Of a DNA stretch of 64,000 nucleotides, positions 6,339-15,649 are shown piece by piece. Location of the stretch: positions 372,001 to 436,000 of the forward strand of contig OZ242253.1 in assembly GCA_965206975.1 (NCBI GenBank), in the 5' to 3' direction. Under the pieces are notes generated by a model. The model made no database searches and was not told the DNA's origin. It saw nothing but the letters and a program-made list of their open reading frames with translations. Position numbers and translations under genes: made by a program. Origin of the DNA: JAAXGI01 sp965206975 (lineage in GTDB: Bacteria > Gemmatimonadota > Gemmatimonadetes > Longimicrobiales > Gaopeijiaceae). Position 1 is the stretch's first letter, and each line of letters begins with the position of its first letter.

Positions 6339-9215
6339 ATGAAGCTGCATCGTTCTGTTCTAATGGCCGGGCTTCTGGCGTTGGGAGTGGCTGCGTGCGG
6401 TGACGACGTGGAGGTCGTCTCGCCCACACCGCCCGTCGCGCCGCCACCGCCGCCGGTCGAGGCCTCGATGGCTCCTGCTTCGGCTACGGTCGCAGTGGGA
6501 AACAGCGTCACTTTCGCAGTGACCGCCTCCGGTGGGGTTGCCGGCGAGGCGGCAAGCTGGACCTGTGCATCGTCCAACACGGGTATCGCGACGGTGAGCA
6601 CGACGTCGACCGGCTGTTCGGCGACGGGTGTCGCGGCTGGCGGGGTAACGATTACCGCATCCGTGGCCAAGAGTGGCGAGACGGTGAACGTGGGTGCACA
6701 GCTCACCGTGACGTCCGACGAAGGTCCGGTGGTACAGCAGCCGGGCGATCCGGCATTCCTGGTTGTTGCCGGGATCGAGGGTGAGGATGAGACTGACACC
6801 AGTGGCCTGAAGGGCAGAGTGAGCGTCACGCTGAACGTCGAGCGTGGCGACCAGACGCTCGAGATGCTGTCACTGTTCGTCGACGGTGCAGCGGTCGCGT
6901 CCCAGTCCTTCGGGACCAGCATGGGGATGATGTCCCCTGAGGACGAGGCGGCTGAACAGGCCGTACACGCCTTCACCCTCGCGTTCGACTCGGACGACTA
7001 CGATGGGGAGACTGGTGCCCCGGGGTACACGAACGGCGAGCACACGATCGCGGCGGAGCTCCAGATCGCGGGTGGCATGATGGCCGATGGCATGATGGGC
7101 CACGAGACCGTCTCGTCGAATGCAGCCACTGTCGAGTTCAATAACAGCAACTTCGTCGCAACTTCCGTGAGCGGTCTCGGCGATGGCGCCATGAACTCGA
7201 CCACGGGCCAAGTATGGTACGGTGGTCCCGACGCCTCGGTTGAGATCAGCGCTCTGCCCGTTCTGTACTCGAGCGGCGCTGTATCCTCCCTGACGCTTCT
7301 GACGTTCTGCGGTGACGACGCGGCTACTGACGCAGAGGCTCCGTTCTCGTTCGAGGTCGATTGTGGCGGTTACCAGGGCAGCGATACTCCCAGTTTCAAC
7401 GCTGGTGGAAGCGAGATCACCTCGAAGGGCGGCAAAGTCTACCTGGACTTCAACGCCCCGGATGCGCCGGACTTTCAGCCGTACCCCAACAGCCGTGAGG
7501 GTGGATGGGTCAACGCTGCTGTCGGCTTCACGGCCAAGTACGAGGACAAGAAGGGCAAGAGAGACGGATGGCTCCTCTACAATGATGGCAGTGAGGACAA
7601 CGACGCGGATGATGGTGTCGGCGGGTACACTCCGCAGATCCGTTTCGCCGAGGCCGGTGACGATGAGGAAGTGGGCGGAGCGCTTGCAGCGTCTCCCCTG
7701 ACACAGCTTGTGTTGCCGCCGGCCCTGGCAGGTCAGTCTTCGAAGGCGGATGCGTTCTGCGTCGTGGTCTCGGCCGTCGACCTGCTGGGCAACGAATCGA
7801 AGCTGCCCGATGCCGATGACGACTGCGTGTCGGCCGAAGACTACGCTGCCGGCTCGGCCGGTCTCCTGGCTGGCGTGGACCTACAGGATCCGACCATCGC
7901 GTTCTCGCCCGCCAGCCCGAAGGCGGATGCTGCCACCATGAGGAACTTCCAGGTGCAGTTGGCGGACGAAGGCTCCGGCATCCGTGATGCCAGTCCTCTG
8001 AAGGCCGCAGTCAACCTCCGAGATAAAGATGACGACGAGGAGATAGAGGACCTGGTAATCACCGTCTCGTTGCCCTTGGCAACCACGGTGGGAATTCCTA
8101 CCGGCGTAGGCTACTACAGCTTCACCGGCTCGGTGACGGACAAGGCCGGCAACGTCTCCGAAGAGGCCACAAGGACGGCGCTTCACGACACGTCTGATCC
8201 TGCTGCGAGCACGATCGTAGGCGACTACGACGATAAGAAGGGGTTCTCCATGGTAGCGACGGTGACGGACAACCTCTCGATCAAGGCGTACTGGTCAGAG
8301 GCAAGGTTCGCAGAACCGAACGCGAACCTCAGTCTTGACGCGGTGGACGCTGACGGGGACGATGCGACGGCCATTGCGATCACCCAGGGGTTGCTCTTGT
8401 CCCAGGAAGGTGAAACCGCTGTGGATGCCTATAACGCAGCCAGCCTCACGCAAGCGCACCTCGCATCGGCTTTGACGGCGAAGTCCTATCGGGGCCTACA
8501 GGCATCCGATGACGACGACGGCAGTGATCTCGCGACGTCGGGCGGCCTCAATTCTCTAGGGGTCGTCGCCAGTGATCATGCTGGTCGGAAGAGTGACACC
8601 CCCGGCGCAGGCACAGGCCTCGCCATCGATAACACTGGCTCGATTCACTTCGACCTTACCGCGAGCGAGATAGGATCATCGGGCTCTGTCGCAGCCGCCG
8701 ACCTCACAGGCGTAGACGACAGCGACCGTGAGACCTTCACAGAGTTTACGGCCGAGGTTGATCAGAGCGGCGGAGACGTAGAGGTCACAGTAGAAGCATC
8801 AGGTCGCTTCTTTGTGATGCCGGTTGTGGAGGTGGCCGCAGTAGAGGACGACGCCGGCACCGCGGATGTTGACGAAACGGTCGAAGGAGTCGATGAAGTG
8901 GTTGGCCGCGAGGGCCTCAGGGATAACCCTCTAACGCGTATCGACTTCTACGCTAGCACCGGGACGTTCGACATCGATGGTGATGACGACACGGACGAGA
9001 CAGTGCTCAAGTACATCGGCTCAGTGGGTGGCTCTGCGGCCGGTGCGCAAGACTACGACGGCGATCTCGATGACGATGATGCAACCACCGATAACGACTC
9101 GCGCAAGTACATCTACACGATGACCATCAGCGAGTCCGCGCTCGCCGACGCGGTGGGTAGCAAGGGTGATTACAGTGGGCATGAAGCTGTCCCAACCGTA
9201 GTTGAAGGTTCCTGA
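6339..9215 (+). CDS. Large surface lipoprotein with bacterial Ig-like domain, 3' end displaced by an IS256-family insertion
   Basis: The product starts with a lipoprotein signal peptide (MKLHRSVLMAGLLALGVAAC; lipobox Cys at about residue 20) and a Pro-rich linker. A group 2 bacterial Ig-like domain follows at about residues 45-130, with ASATVAVGNSVTF and SNTGIATVSTTSTGCSATG. The remaining 800 residues are Asp/Gly/Ser-rich with repeated beta-sandwich-like segments and several Asp-rich loops that could bind calcium. The protein is predicted to be exported and anchored to a membrane. The reading frame runs into an IS256 element at 9183 and stops at 9215; the last 11 residues belong to the insertion. 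The true C-terminus lies at 10648-10725 and rejoins in frame when the element and one target copy are removed. The first part encodes 948 of the original 973 residues. Confidence 0.85.
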   Translation: MKLHRSVLMAGLLALGVAACGDDVEVVSPTPPVAPPPPPVEASMAPASATVAVGNSVTFAVTASGGVAGEAASWTCASSNTGIATVSTTSTGCSATGVAAGGVTITASVAKSGETVNVGAQLTVTSDEGPVVQQPGDPAFLVVAGIEGEDETDTSGLKGRVSVTLNVERGDQTLEMLSLFVDGAAVASQSFGTSMGMMSPEDEAAEQAVHAFTLAFDSDDYDGETGAPGYTNGEHTIAAELQIAGGMMADGMMGHETVSSNAATVEFNNSNFVATSVSGLGDGAMNSTTGQVWYGGPDASVEISALPVLYSSGAVSSLTLLTFCGDDAATDAEAPFSFEVDCGGYQGSDTPSFNAGGSEITSKGGKVYLDFNAPDAPDFQPYPNSREGGWVNAAVGFTAKYEDKKGKRDGWLLYNDGSEDNDADDGVGGYTPQIRFAEAGDDEEVGGALAASPLTQLVLPPALAGQSSKADAFCVVVSAVDLLGNESKLPDADDDCVSAEDYAAGSAGLLAGVDLQDPTIAFSPASPKADAATMRNFQVQLADEGSGIRDASPLKAAVNLRDKDDDEEIEDLVITVSLPLATTVGIPTGVGYYSFTGSVTDKAGNVSEEATRTALHDTSDPAASTIVGDYDDKKGFSMVATVTDNLSIKAYWSEARFAEPNANLSLDAVDADGDDATAIAITQGLLLSQEGETAVDAYNAASLTQAHLASALTAKSYRGLQASDDDDGSDLATSGGLNSLGVVASDHAGRKSDTPGAGTGLAIDNTGSIHFDLTASEIGSSGSVAAADLTGVDDSDRETFTEFTAEVDQSGGDVEVTVEASGRFFVMPVVEVAAVEDDAGTADVDETVEGVDEVVGREGLRDNPLTRIDFYASTGTFDIDGDDDTDETVLKYIGSVGGSAAGAQDYDGDLDDDDATTDNDSRKYIYTMTISESALADAVGSKGDYSGHEAVPTVVEGS

Positions 9216-10639
9216 AAGGGGAGAAAGAAAAGTGGTGGCCCCGGGGGTCCCGGGCCGATAGGCTCGGGTAGGCAAAAACCCCAACACGGAGCCACCACGA
9301 TGAAGAGAACGTACGAGGCAAGGGATCGGGCGGACAAGCGCGCGATCAGGGAGTTCCTGAAGCGGGAGGGGCAGTTTCTGCTTCCGCTGCTTGAGCTCGT
9401 GGAGCAGACGGAGGTCGCGATCGACGAAGTCATCCAGGTGATGGGACGAGCGACGATCGAAGCGGTGCTGGAGATGAGCGCCGAGGGTGTGGCAGGCGTG
9501 AAGCAGGCAGGTCGGTCACGAGCGGAAGACGACACGGCGTGGTATGGCCGGCAGGGTGGTGTGGTTTACCTGTCGGACCGGAAGGTGCGTGTGGAGCGGC
9601 CACGGCTCAGGCGCCGGGGCGCCGGGGAGGGTGGCGAGGTCGAGGTGCCGGCGTACGCAGCGATGCGGAGACCGGGCGCCGTGGCGGATCGGATGCTCGA
9701 GGTCCTGATGGCGGGGGTGAGCACGCGGAAGTACGGCCGTGTGATCGGTGAGATGGCCGACACGGTCGGGGTGAGCAAGTCGGCGGTGAGCCGTGAGACG
9801 GTCGAGGCCTCTGAGCGCGTGCTGAAGGAGCTGATGGAGCGCCGGCTGGATGCGTGGGACCTCCTGGTGATCTACCTGGACGGGATCCGGATGGGCTCGC
9901 ACCACGTGCTTGCTGCGGTAGGCGTGGACTCAGACGGAAAGAAGCACGTGCTGGGCGTGAGGGAAGGAGCGAGTGAGAACGCCGAGGTGACCAGCGCGCT
10001 CCTAGAGGATCTGGTCGAGCGCGGCCTGGACCCGGGCAGGCGGCGGCTGTTCGTGATCGATGGCTCGAAAGCGCTCAGGAAGGCGATCGAGAAGGTGTTC
10101 GGCCAACGTCACCCCATCCAGCGCTGCCGCAACCACAAGCTCCGCAACGTGCTGGGTCATCTGCCGAAGGATCAGCATCCTCAGGTGAAGGCGGCGTTCC
10201 GGGCGGCGATGAAGCTGGACGCGAAGCAGGGCGAGCAGAAGCTCGAGCAGCTCGCCCGATGGCTCGAGCGCGACCACCCCTCGGCCTCGGCCAGCCTGCG
10301 CGAAGGCCTCAGCGAGATGTTCACGATCAACCGGCTCGGCCTCCCGCCGCGGCTGAGGAAGTGCCTGGGCTCGACCAACCTGATCGACAGCACCCACTCG
10401 GGCGTAAGACGGAAGACCCGCAGGGTGACCAACTGGAAGAACGGAGCGATGGCCTTGCGCTGGGCCGCGGCCTCGTTCGTGGAGACCGAGAAGAGCTACC
10501 GGAGGATCATCGGCTACGACCAGCTCTGGATGCTCAGGGCCCACCTCGACGACCATGAACCGGTTGCCGAAATGAGAAAGGCAGGCTAACCAAGAGACTC
10601 TCCGGAGCCACCACCTTCAACTGTCAGCGGGACACCATC
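9183..10639 (+). mobile_element. IS256-family insertion sequence with 8-bp target duplication
   Basis: The 1457-base element is bounded by imperfect inverted repeats of about 26 bases; the left end begins GAAGCTGTCCC and the right end, reverse-complemented, GATGGTGTCCC, and both continue to AGTTGAAGG. GTGGGCAT flanks it at 9175-9182 and 10640-10647, an exact 8-bp direct repeat as expected for this family. It interrupts the Ig-like lipoprotein gene. A remnant of a related element lies at 50917-51070. Confidence 0.92.
9300..10589 (+). CDS. IS256-family (Mutator-type) transposase
   Basis: A complete 429-residue Mutator-type DDE transposase. Visible family features are the YLDGIRMG block with the first catalytic Asp, FVIDGSKALRKAIEKVFG with the second, the Cys/His segment PIQRCRNHKLRNVLGHLP, and the C-terminal region with STHSGVRRKTRRVTNWKNG and RRIIGYDQLWMLRAHLDD. 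It fills nearly the whole of the element at 9183-10639. The frame is intact and the ends and target duplication are preserved, so the copy may be recent and mobile. It differs clearly from the other IS256-family transposase at 62381-63625, so the two elements belong to different subgroups. Confidence 0.92.
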   Translation: MKRTYEARDRADKRAIREFLKREGQFLLPLLELVEQTEVAIDEVIQVMGRATIEAVLEMSAEGVAGVKQAGRSRAEDDTAWYGRQGGVVYLSDRKVRVERPRLRRRGAGEGGEVEVPAYAAMRRPGAVADRMLEVLMAGVSTRKYGRVIGEMADTVGVSKSAVSRETVEASERVLKELMERRLDAWDLLVIYLDGIRMGSHHVLAAVGVDSDGKKHVLGVREGASENAEVTSALLEDLVERGLDPGRRRLFVIDGSKALRKAIEKVFGQRHPIQRCRNHKLRNVLGHLPKDQHPQVKAAFRAAMKLDAKQGEQKLEQLARWLERDHPSASASLREGLSEMFTINRLGLPPRLRKCLGSTNLIDSTHSGVRRKTRRVTNWKNGAMALRWAAASFVETEKSYRRIIGYDQLWMLRAHLDDHEPVAEMRKAG

Positions 10640-10647
10640 GTGGGCAT

Positions 10648-10725
10648 ATCGTTGCCTTCGGAGTGAAGGACAACAAGGGCGCAGCCCTGTCCGCTCCGGC
10701 AGTTCCAGTCGAGATTGAAAACTGA
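10648..10725 (+). pseudogene. Severed 3' end of the Ig-like lipoprotein gene
   Basis: Read in the frame of the gene at 6339, the segment encodes IVAFGVKDNKGAALSAPAV followed by PVEIEN and a stop at 10723-10725. Joining codon CAT at 9180-9182 to ATC at 10648 restores KGDYSGH-IVAFGVKDNKG without a frame change. A strong terminator follows, which supports this as the original gene end. Confidence 0.85.
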
Positions 10726-10752
10726 TCTCTAACTGACTGTACGGCCCCAACT

Positions 10753-10784
10753 AGGAGGGTCCGGCCGCAAGGCCGGGCCCTCCT
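10753..10784 (+). terminator. Hairpin terminator after the Ig-like lipoprotein gene
   Basis: A long, almost perfect stem, AGGAGGGTCCGGCC with a GCAA loop and the complementary arm, is followed by a short T-rich tract (GCTATTTG). It lies 28 bases after the original stop codon. Confidence 0.8.
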
Positions 10785-11618
10785 GCTATTTGGGCTTAGC
10801 CCAGTCCACGAAAGTCAGTCGCCTGGCAGGCTCCATTGAGGATTCCCCGGGATCTGTCGCCGTCACCGTGATGGTCGCAGGTGGGAATGGGGTCTGAGGA
10901 GTAGTGGTACTGCGCCACGCTCAAGCGTTTGTGGAAGTACCGGTACGTTTCCCAGTCTCGGGTCGGCATTCTCCGTCTTCGGACGCCTCGGCTCCGGGCC
11001 TTGAGCGCGTGGGCGCCCGCCTGATTCGCTCGTTATCTGGCTTCGAGCGAAGAGTGAAAGGTGGACAAACGTGGCATACCAGGAACAGTCCGCTAACGTC
11101 AGTCCGACGGGCGGCCCGGATGCCGACGACGACTTTGACTCCAATGCCTTCACCCCCGAGTGGGTTAGGGCGCGATGATGACGCTGGCTACTCCACCGCC
11201 GGCTTCGTAGGAGTCCCACTCGGCGAGTCATCCGAGGCGTGCCTCCGTGCATGAACTGCCCCAGACAAAATCCACTTTGCCCCGAGCGCGATTAAGCCCT
11301 CATCGGGTTCTCTGGAAGCAGCTTGAGCGTCCGTCGGCGAGGGCGGTCTTGCTTCTGGCACTTAGCTGGAGTCCCTGGGATAAGCGTTCGCTTTCTTGAC
11401 TTGACACCGCGCAAGTCAGGCTTCTCAATGCATGCGGGGGGATCCGCATTCCACGCATGTCGATCACCTGTTCCACGATGTCGATCATCGATTCCGATGG
11501 AGTGGACGCCCCCGCCCGACGGCATCGATGGAGTGGACGCCCCCCTACCCCGGGCGCCAGCTTGCGCCGGGTGAGGAGAACGCAAAGGGGTGCGTTCGGG
11601 CAACGAGAGGGAGGATCC
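10785..11618. other. Gene-free stretch ahead of the IS110-family transposase
   Basis: No convincing gene. A 35-residue frame could start at GTG 11071 (MAYQEQSANVSPTGG) but resembles nothing I know. Just before the transposase, an 18-base string starting GATGGAGTGGACG occurs twice, about 29 bases apart (about 11498-11545). In IS110-group elements this upstream non-coding zone carries a guide RNA; whether that holds here cannot be judged from one copy. Confidence 0.4.
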
Positions 11619-12664
11619 ATGGGCAAGGTGGTCAGCGTCATCGTCATCGACATCTCGAAGAGGTACTTCCAGCTGCACGGGGCTACGGCGGACGGTGAGC
11701 CTGTGCTGCGCAAGAAGCTCACGCGCTCGAAGCTGCTCGGGTTCCTCGCCAAGCAGCCTGTCTGCCGGGTTGTGATGGAAGTGTGCGCCAGCGCCCACCA
11801 TTGGGGGCGGATGATCCAGGAGCTCGGCCACGAGGTCCGCCTGATTCCCCCGGTGTATGTGAAGCCTTATGTGAAGAGGCAGAAGAACGACGCCAACGGC
11901 GCGGGAGAGGGGTCGAGGCGGCTCAGCGGCCGACGATGCGGTTCGTGGCCGTGAAGACCGAGGCGGAGCAGGCGCGCTCGGTGGTGTTTCGGGCCCGGGA
12001 GCTCCTGGTGCACCAGCGGACCCAGACGATCAATGCGTTGCGGGGTCACCTCGCGGAGTTCGGACTCGTCGCTCCGCTGGGGATGCACAATGTCGGGAAG
12101 CTCGAAGAGGCGTTCCACGAGTGTGAGCAGTTCTTCCCGGCGTTGGCGCCCCCTGTCATACGCCTCCTCATCGAGCGGATCCATGAGCTGGACGTGGAGA
12201 TCGAGAAGCTGAACAAGGAGATCCGTAGGATCGTGAGGAAAGATGAGGCGCTCAAGCGCCTGATGACGATCCCGGGGGTGGGAGAGCTCACGGCGATGGC
12301 GATCCACGCCTTTGCACCACCGATGGAGAGCTTTCGCACGGGGCGCGACTTCGCGGCATGGGTCGGGCTTACACCGCGCGAATCGTCGACGGGTGGCCGC
12401 CAGCGGCTGGGCCGGATCACCAAGATGGGACAACGCGATATCAGGAGGCTCCTGTACCTGGGGGCGACGGCGGTCATCTCGAGTGCCCTTCGGCGGGGGG
12501 AGGTCACCGATCCCTGGCTTGGCCGGATGCTGAACGAGAAGCCGAGGAAGGTGGTTGCGGTGGCTCTGGCCAACAGGATGGCGCGCATCATCTGGGCCGT
12601 GACGGTGAAGGGAGAGAGTTACAGGGCACGGGGAGTGACAAAGGCCGTTGCGGCTGCAGCGTAG
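11619..12664 (+). pseudogene. IS110-family transposase, frameshifted
   Basis: The N-terminal RuvC-like DEDD domain reads from ATG 11619 (VSVIVIDISKRYFQLHG with the first Asp; VVMEVCASAHHWG with the Glu). The C-terminal part with the Tnp_IS116 region reads in another frame from about 11910 to 12664 (MTIPGVGELTAMAIHAF, AAWVGLTPRESSTGGRQRLG). The shift lies at about 11890-11910, where the expected KNDANDAEA motif has become KNDANGAGE. One base has been lost or two gained, and one catalytic Asp is also replaced by Gly. The product is therefore inactive. The family's usual length of about 340 residues fits the sum of both parts. Confidence 0.85.
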
Positions 12665-13075
12665 GGTTTCGAGTCGGGTCAGTGGAGCGAAGAAGCGTCG
12701 GCGAGACCCGAACCCCAGAGGAGGAGAGAGAGGAGATCGTCGGGGCTTGATGGCTCGATCACCCGCATGGGCGTGAGCTGGGAAGGTCCCGACTGAAGAG
12801 GGCAGGCAGGACGGCGGACAAAGGTAGGGGCCAGCGGTCGGCAAGACGGGGTCGGAAAAACCAGTGCGAGGCCAAGGGCCACCGAGCCCGCTGGCTCGCC
12901 GAAGTGTTTCAACTCGACGAGGCCGTTCGGAAACGGTACGTTGACATTTCCAGGAAAGTCGGATGAGATCCCGCAGATTGCACTGGGTGTTCCGAGGGGA
13001 TACGGCGATGACGAAGGCGGGTCCCAACCCCGATCTGGGGAACGGCGGATCGAACTTCACGACAGGAGAGCGGAG
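12665..13075. other. Non-coding tail of the IS110 element and leader of the NHL lipoprotein gene
   Basis: No gene is seen. The GA-rich first 250 bases after the transposase stop probably belong to the insertion sequence, whose right end I cannot place. The last part carries AGGAGAGCGGAG directly ahead of the ATG at 13076, a good ribosome-binding site. Confidence 0.4.
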
Positions 13076-14293
13076 ATGAGGCGAACGACTTGGATGTGGA
13101 TGGTTGCTGCACCCCTCGTGGCCGCTGCCGTCGGGTGTGGGGGAACTTCGGGGCCTGCGGCAGCGTCGGCCGGCCAAGGCGAGATGGCAAGTGCGGAGGT
13201 GGTAGGGATCCCGACGTACGAAGCGGTGGCATGGCCGCAGTTGCCGAACGACTGGGTTCTCGGCCTCGCATCCGGCCTCGCAATCGACTCACAAGATCAC
13301 ATTTGGGTGATCCACCGCCCACGCACCGCGGCGGAAGCGGATCGGGACCGCGCTGCGCCGGCCGTCCTCGAGTTCGATGTAGCGGGAAACTACATCCAGG
13401 GTTGGGGAGGGCCGGAGTATGTGGAGTCGCCGGAGTTCGATTGGCCCGTCACGGAGCACGGGATCAATGTGGACAGCCAGGGCAACGTGTGGATTTCGGG
13501 TAGTGGGGGCGGGGACGATCAGATCCTCAAGTTCACCAGGGACGGGCAGTTCCTCCTGCAGATCGGAAGCGCAGGAGCCAGCACCGGCAACGCGGACACG
13601 CAGAACGTGAACCGGGCAGCCGACATCTACGTTCATGCCGCGACGAATGAGGTGTTCGTCGCCGATGGATACGGAAACAGACGGATCATCGTATTCGACG
13701 CCGACACGGGGGAGTTCAAACGGATGTGGGGCGCCTACGGCAATCCTCCCACGGATCCGGCCCCGGGCGAAGCGGAGTTCGACCCGAACCACTTCCGCCT
13801 TGTGCACGGCGTCAGGATCTCGGCGGACGGTCTCGTCTACGTCTCAGACCGCGCGGGCATGCGCCTGCAGGTGTTCACGACCGACGGGGAGTTCCTCTAT
13901 GAGAAGCCGATGGGCCGATTCCCCGATCCGGATCCGGCCCTGGTTGCCGCGCGCGCCAACGACACGTCGTTCGGGGTTCCGACGATGGAACTCATCGAAG
14001 CGACCGCAGGGGCGCACCAGTCGGTCAGCAGAACGGCATTCTCGTCCGATCCGGAGCAGAGGTGGTTGTATGTGGCTGAGAGGAGCAACCACCAGATCGT
14101 CGTGTTGGATCGCACGACGCTGCAGGAGCTGACTCGCTTCGGGACGCATGGTGACGAAGTGGGGGAGATGTACATTCTTCATGACATGACGGCAGATTCG
14201 GAGGGCAACCTCTATACCGTCGAAGTCAACAATATCGGAGGAACCAGGAAGCGAACTCAGAAGTGGGAGCTGACCGGGGTGTCACCCATGTAG
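13076..14293 (+). CDS. NHL-repeat beta-propeller lipoprotein
   Basis: A 405-residue exported protein. The ATG at 13076 follows AGGAGAGCGGAG and begins a lipoprotein signal peptide (MRRTTWMWMVAAPLVAAAVGC, Cys at residue 21). The mature part shows repeated NHL-type blades, each with a Gly-Asp/Ser-Gly turn and an Ile/Val-Trp or Val-Tyr-Val strand: GLAIDSQDHIWVIHR, GINVDSQGNVWISG, GVRISADGLVYVSDRAG, and RWLYVAERSNHQIVVLDR. Such proteins form a six-bladed propeller, usually for ligand or protein binding and sometimes with lyase activity. No catalytic residues can be assigned. It stands alone between mobile-element debris, so its partner and substrate are unknown. Confidence 0.8.
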   Translation: MRRTTWMWMVAAPLVAAAVGCGGTSGPAAASAGQGEMASAEVVGIPTYEAVAWPQLPNDWVLGLASGLAIDSQDHIWVIHRPRTAAEADRDRAAPAVLEFDVAGNYIQGWGGPEYVESPEFDWPVTEHGINVDSQGNVWISGSGGGDDQILKFTRDGQFLLQIGSAGASTGNADTQNVNRAADIYVHAATNEVFVADGYGNRRIIVFDADTGEFKRMWGAYGNPPTDPAPGEAEFDPNHFRLVHGVRISADGLVYVSDRAGMRLQVFTTDGEFLYEKPMGRFPDPDPALVAARANDTSFGVPTMELIEATAGAHQSVSRTAFSSDPEQRWLYVAERSNHQIVVLDRTTLQELTRFGTHGDEVGEMYILHDMTADSEGNLYTVEVNNIGGTRKRTQKWELTGVSPM

Positions 14294-14969
14294 GGTCTCA
14301 CCCGGATTGGTGGTGCATGGATCGCGGCGGACGTTTCAGTCCGAGACGCTGCGCCTGCAGATGCGGGCGAGATCGTCACGCTCTGGAAGGAACGAATGGA
14401 CTTTGTTTGCGGCGCGTTTTCCGAAAAAGCCGCTCTCCTCGGACTCGATCTGCATGAACGTGGCCACGGGCGGCACGGAAGCCTTAGGCGATGCCATGGG
14501 CACGAGCAGTCACGAGTCCCGATCCGGAGGCGCGGGGAGAGGCAGGGGTTCATGACCGACATGGCCCCAGCGTCCGACTCGCGGCGGCGGGGAGCCAACC
14601 CTTCCGATCGTTCTGGAAGTCGCGGGGATATCTTCCGCAGGTAGAGACTCGGGCGAAGGACCGCTGATTGCGAGGGCACTTGGCGCGTGATCCCCTCCCC
14701 ACCCTGAGTCGTCCAACCGGCAGTCCAAACCCTGCGGAGGCCGGCGGTAAAAAAATGAGCCGGCGGCGTGTGGGGAACATGTGTCCTGGCCCCCAGCCCC
14801 GTATAAGGGGGAACGAGAGTGGCCCCCTGACATCCTCCACGATCTCCGAGGCTCCTGCGGATTCCGACTGATGGTGATCACCGATTCCGATGATGACGAT
14901 CACCCTGGAGTGAGCGAGTAGCGACGCTGGAGAACCTACGGTGTCAGCGTATCTTCCAGGCAAAGTGGT
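14294..14969. other. Gene-free stretch
   Basis: No recognisable gene on either strand. It may contain insertion-sequence debris, such as the near-palindromic GTGATCACCGATTCC segment around 14874, but no ends or transposase fragments can be named. Confidence 0.35.
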
Positions 14970-15392
14970 TCATAGCGGTGGCCGCGCCAGCCCGCGGTCG
15001 GCCCTCAGCCAAACCCACGCGATCCCGTCCACATGCTCGAAGTGGCGGTCGGCCGACACTAGATCGGCCCCCGTCTCCATGGCGTGGGCAGCGATCCAGA
15101 CATCGTTTGTGGGGATGGGACGGCCCTTCGCGCGGAGCAATGCCGCGATCCTCGAGTAGCGGTCGGCAGTGGTTTCTCCGACCGGCACGACCGAGACGTA
15201 CGGGTTGTCGATGAAAGCGCGCATCCCCCGGGCGTTGCGCTCGTAGCGCGAGCCGTGTCGGAATCCATACAGAAGCTCCCCGAGCACAACCGCCGACAGT
15301 AGAACCTCCTTGGCACCACGCACGATCTGGCGCACCTGCTCGCGTCCGAGCATGAGCTGGGAATACGCGTTTGAGTCGAGCAGCACCTTCAT
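14970..15392 (-). CDS. vapC: VapC-type PIN-domain toxin ribonuclease
   Basis: A 140-residue PIN-domain protein, the expected size for VapC, which cleaves RNA with Mg2+. The acidic residues are in place: Asp6 in KVLLDSNAYS, the Glu in VVLGELLYGFRHG, and the Asp pair in TNDVWIAAHAM and LVSADRHFEHV. The ATG at 15392 overlaps the stop of the antitoxin gene (ATGA), a translational coupling typical of these pairs. An upstream in-frame ATG at 15506 would lie inside the antitoxin gene and adds unconserved residues. It is the first intact toxin-antitoxin pair in a cluster running to 33 kb. Confidence 0.88.
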   Translation of the reverse strand: MKVLLDSNAYSQLMLGREQVRQIVRGAKEVLLSAVVLGELLYGFRHGSRYERNARGMRAFIDNPYVSVVPVGETTADRYSRIAALLRAKGRPIPTNDVWIAAHAMETGADLVSADRHFEHVDGIAWVWLRADRGLARPPL

Positions 15393-15649
15393 TCCCACAC
15401 GGCCTCGTCGATGGTCTCGAAATGCCGCAATGCCTGCTCCATCTCGTCCGCTTCCGCGCAGCTCCAAGTTCCGATGAGGTGGTCCAGCGACGAGCCGACC
15501 GTACACGCTCCCTCTCCGTCCGCCAGCCCGGCACCTCGGCGCAGCAACCTGACGGCAGCCCGGTTGAGCGACGTCCCGTCACGGTTGGCAAGCTGCCGAA
15601 TCGCCCGGGCCAACTCGTCCCCCAGGCCACGAACGGTAAGCTGCTTCAC
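15389..15649 (-). CDS. vapB: Ribbon-helix-helix antitoxin of the VapB/FitA type
   Basis: An 86-residue protein whose N-terminus KQLTVRGLGDELARAIRQLA looks like a ribbon-helix-helix DNA-binding fold, followed by GTSLNRAAVRLLRRGAGL. The C-terminal part would wrap the toxin. It starts at GTG 15649 with GGAGG six bases upstream, and its stop overlaps the vapC start. It should neutralise VapC and repress its own operon. Confidence 0.8.
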   Translation of the reverse strand: MKQLTVRGLGDELARAIRQLANRDGTSLNRAAVRLLRRGAGLADGEGACTVGSSLDHLIGTWSCAEADEMEQALRHFETIDEAVWE

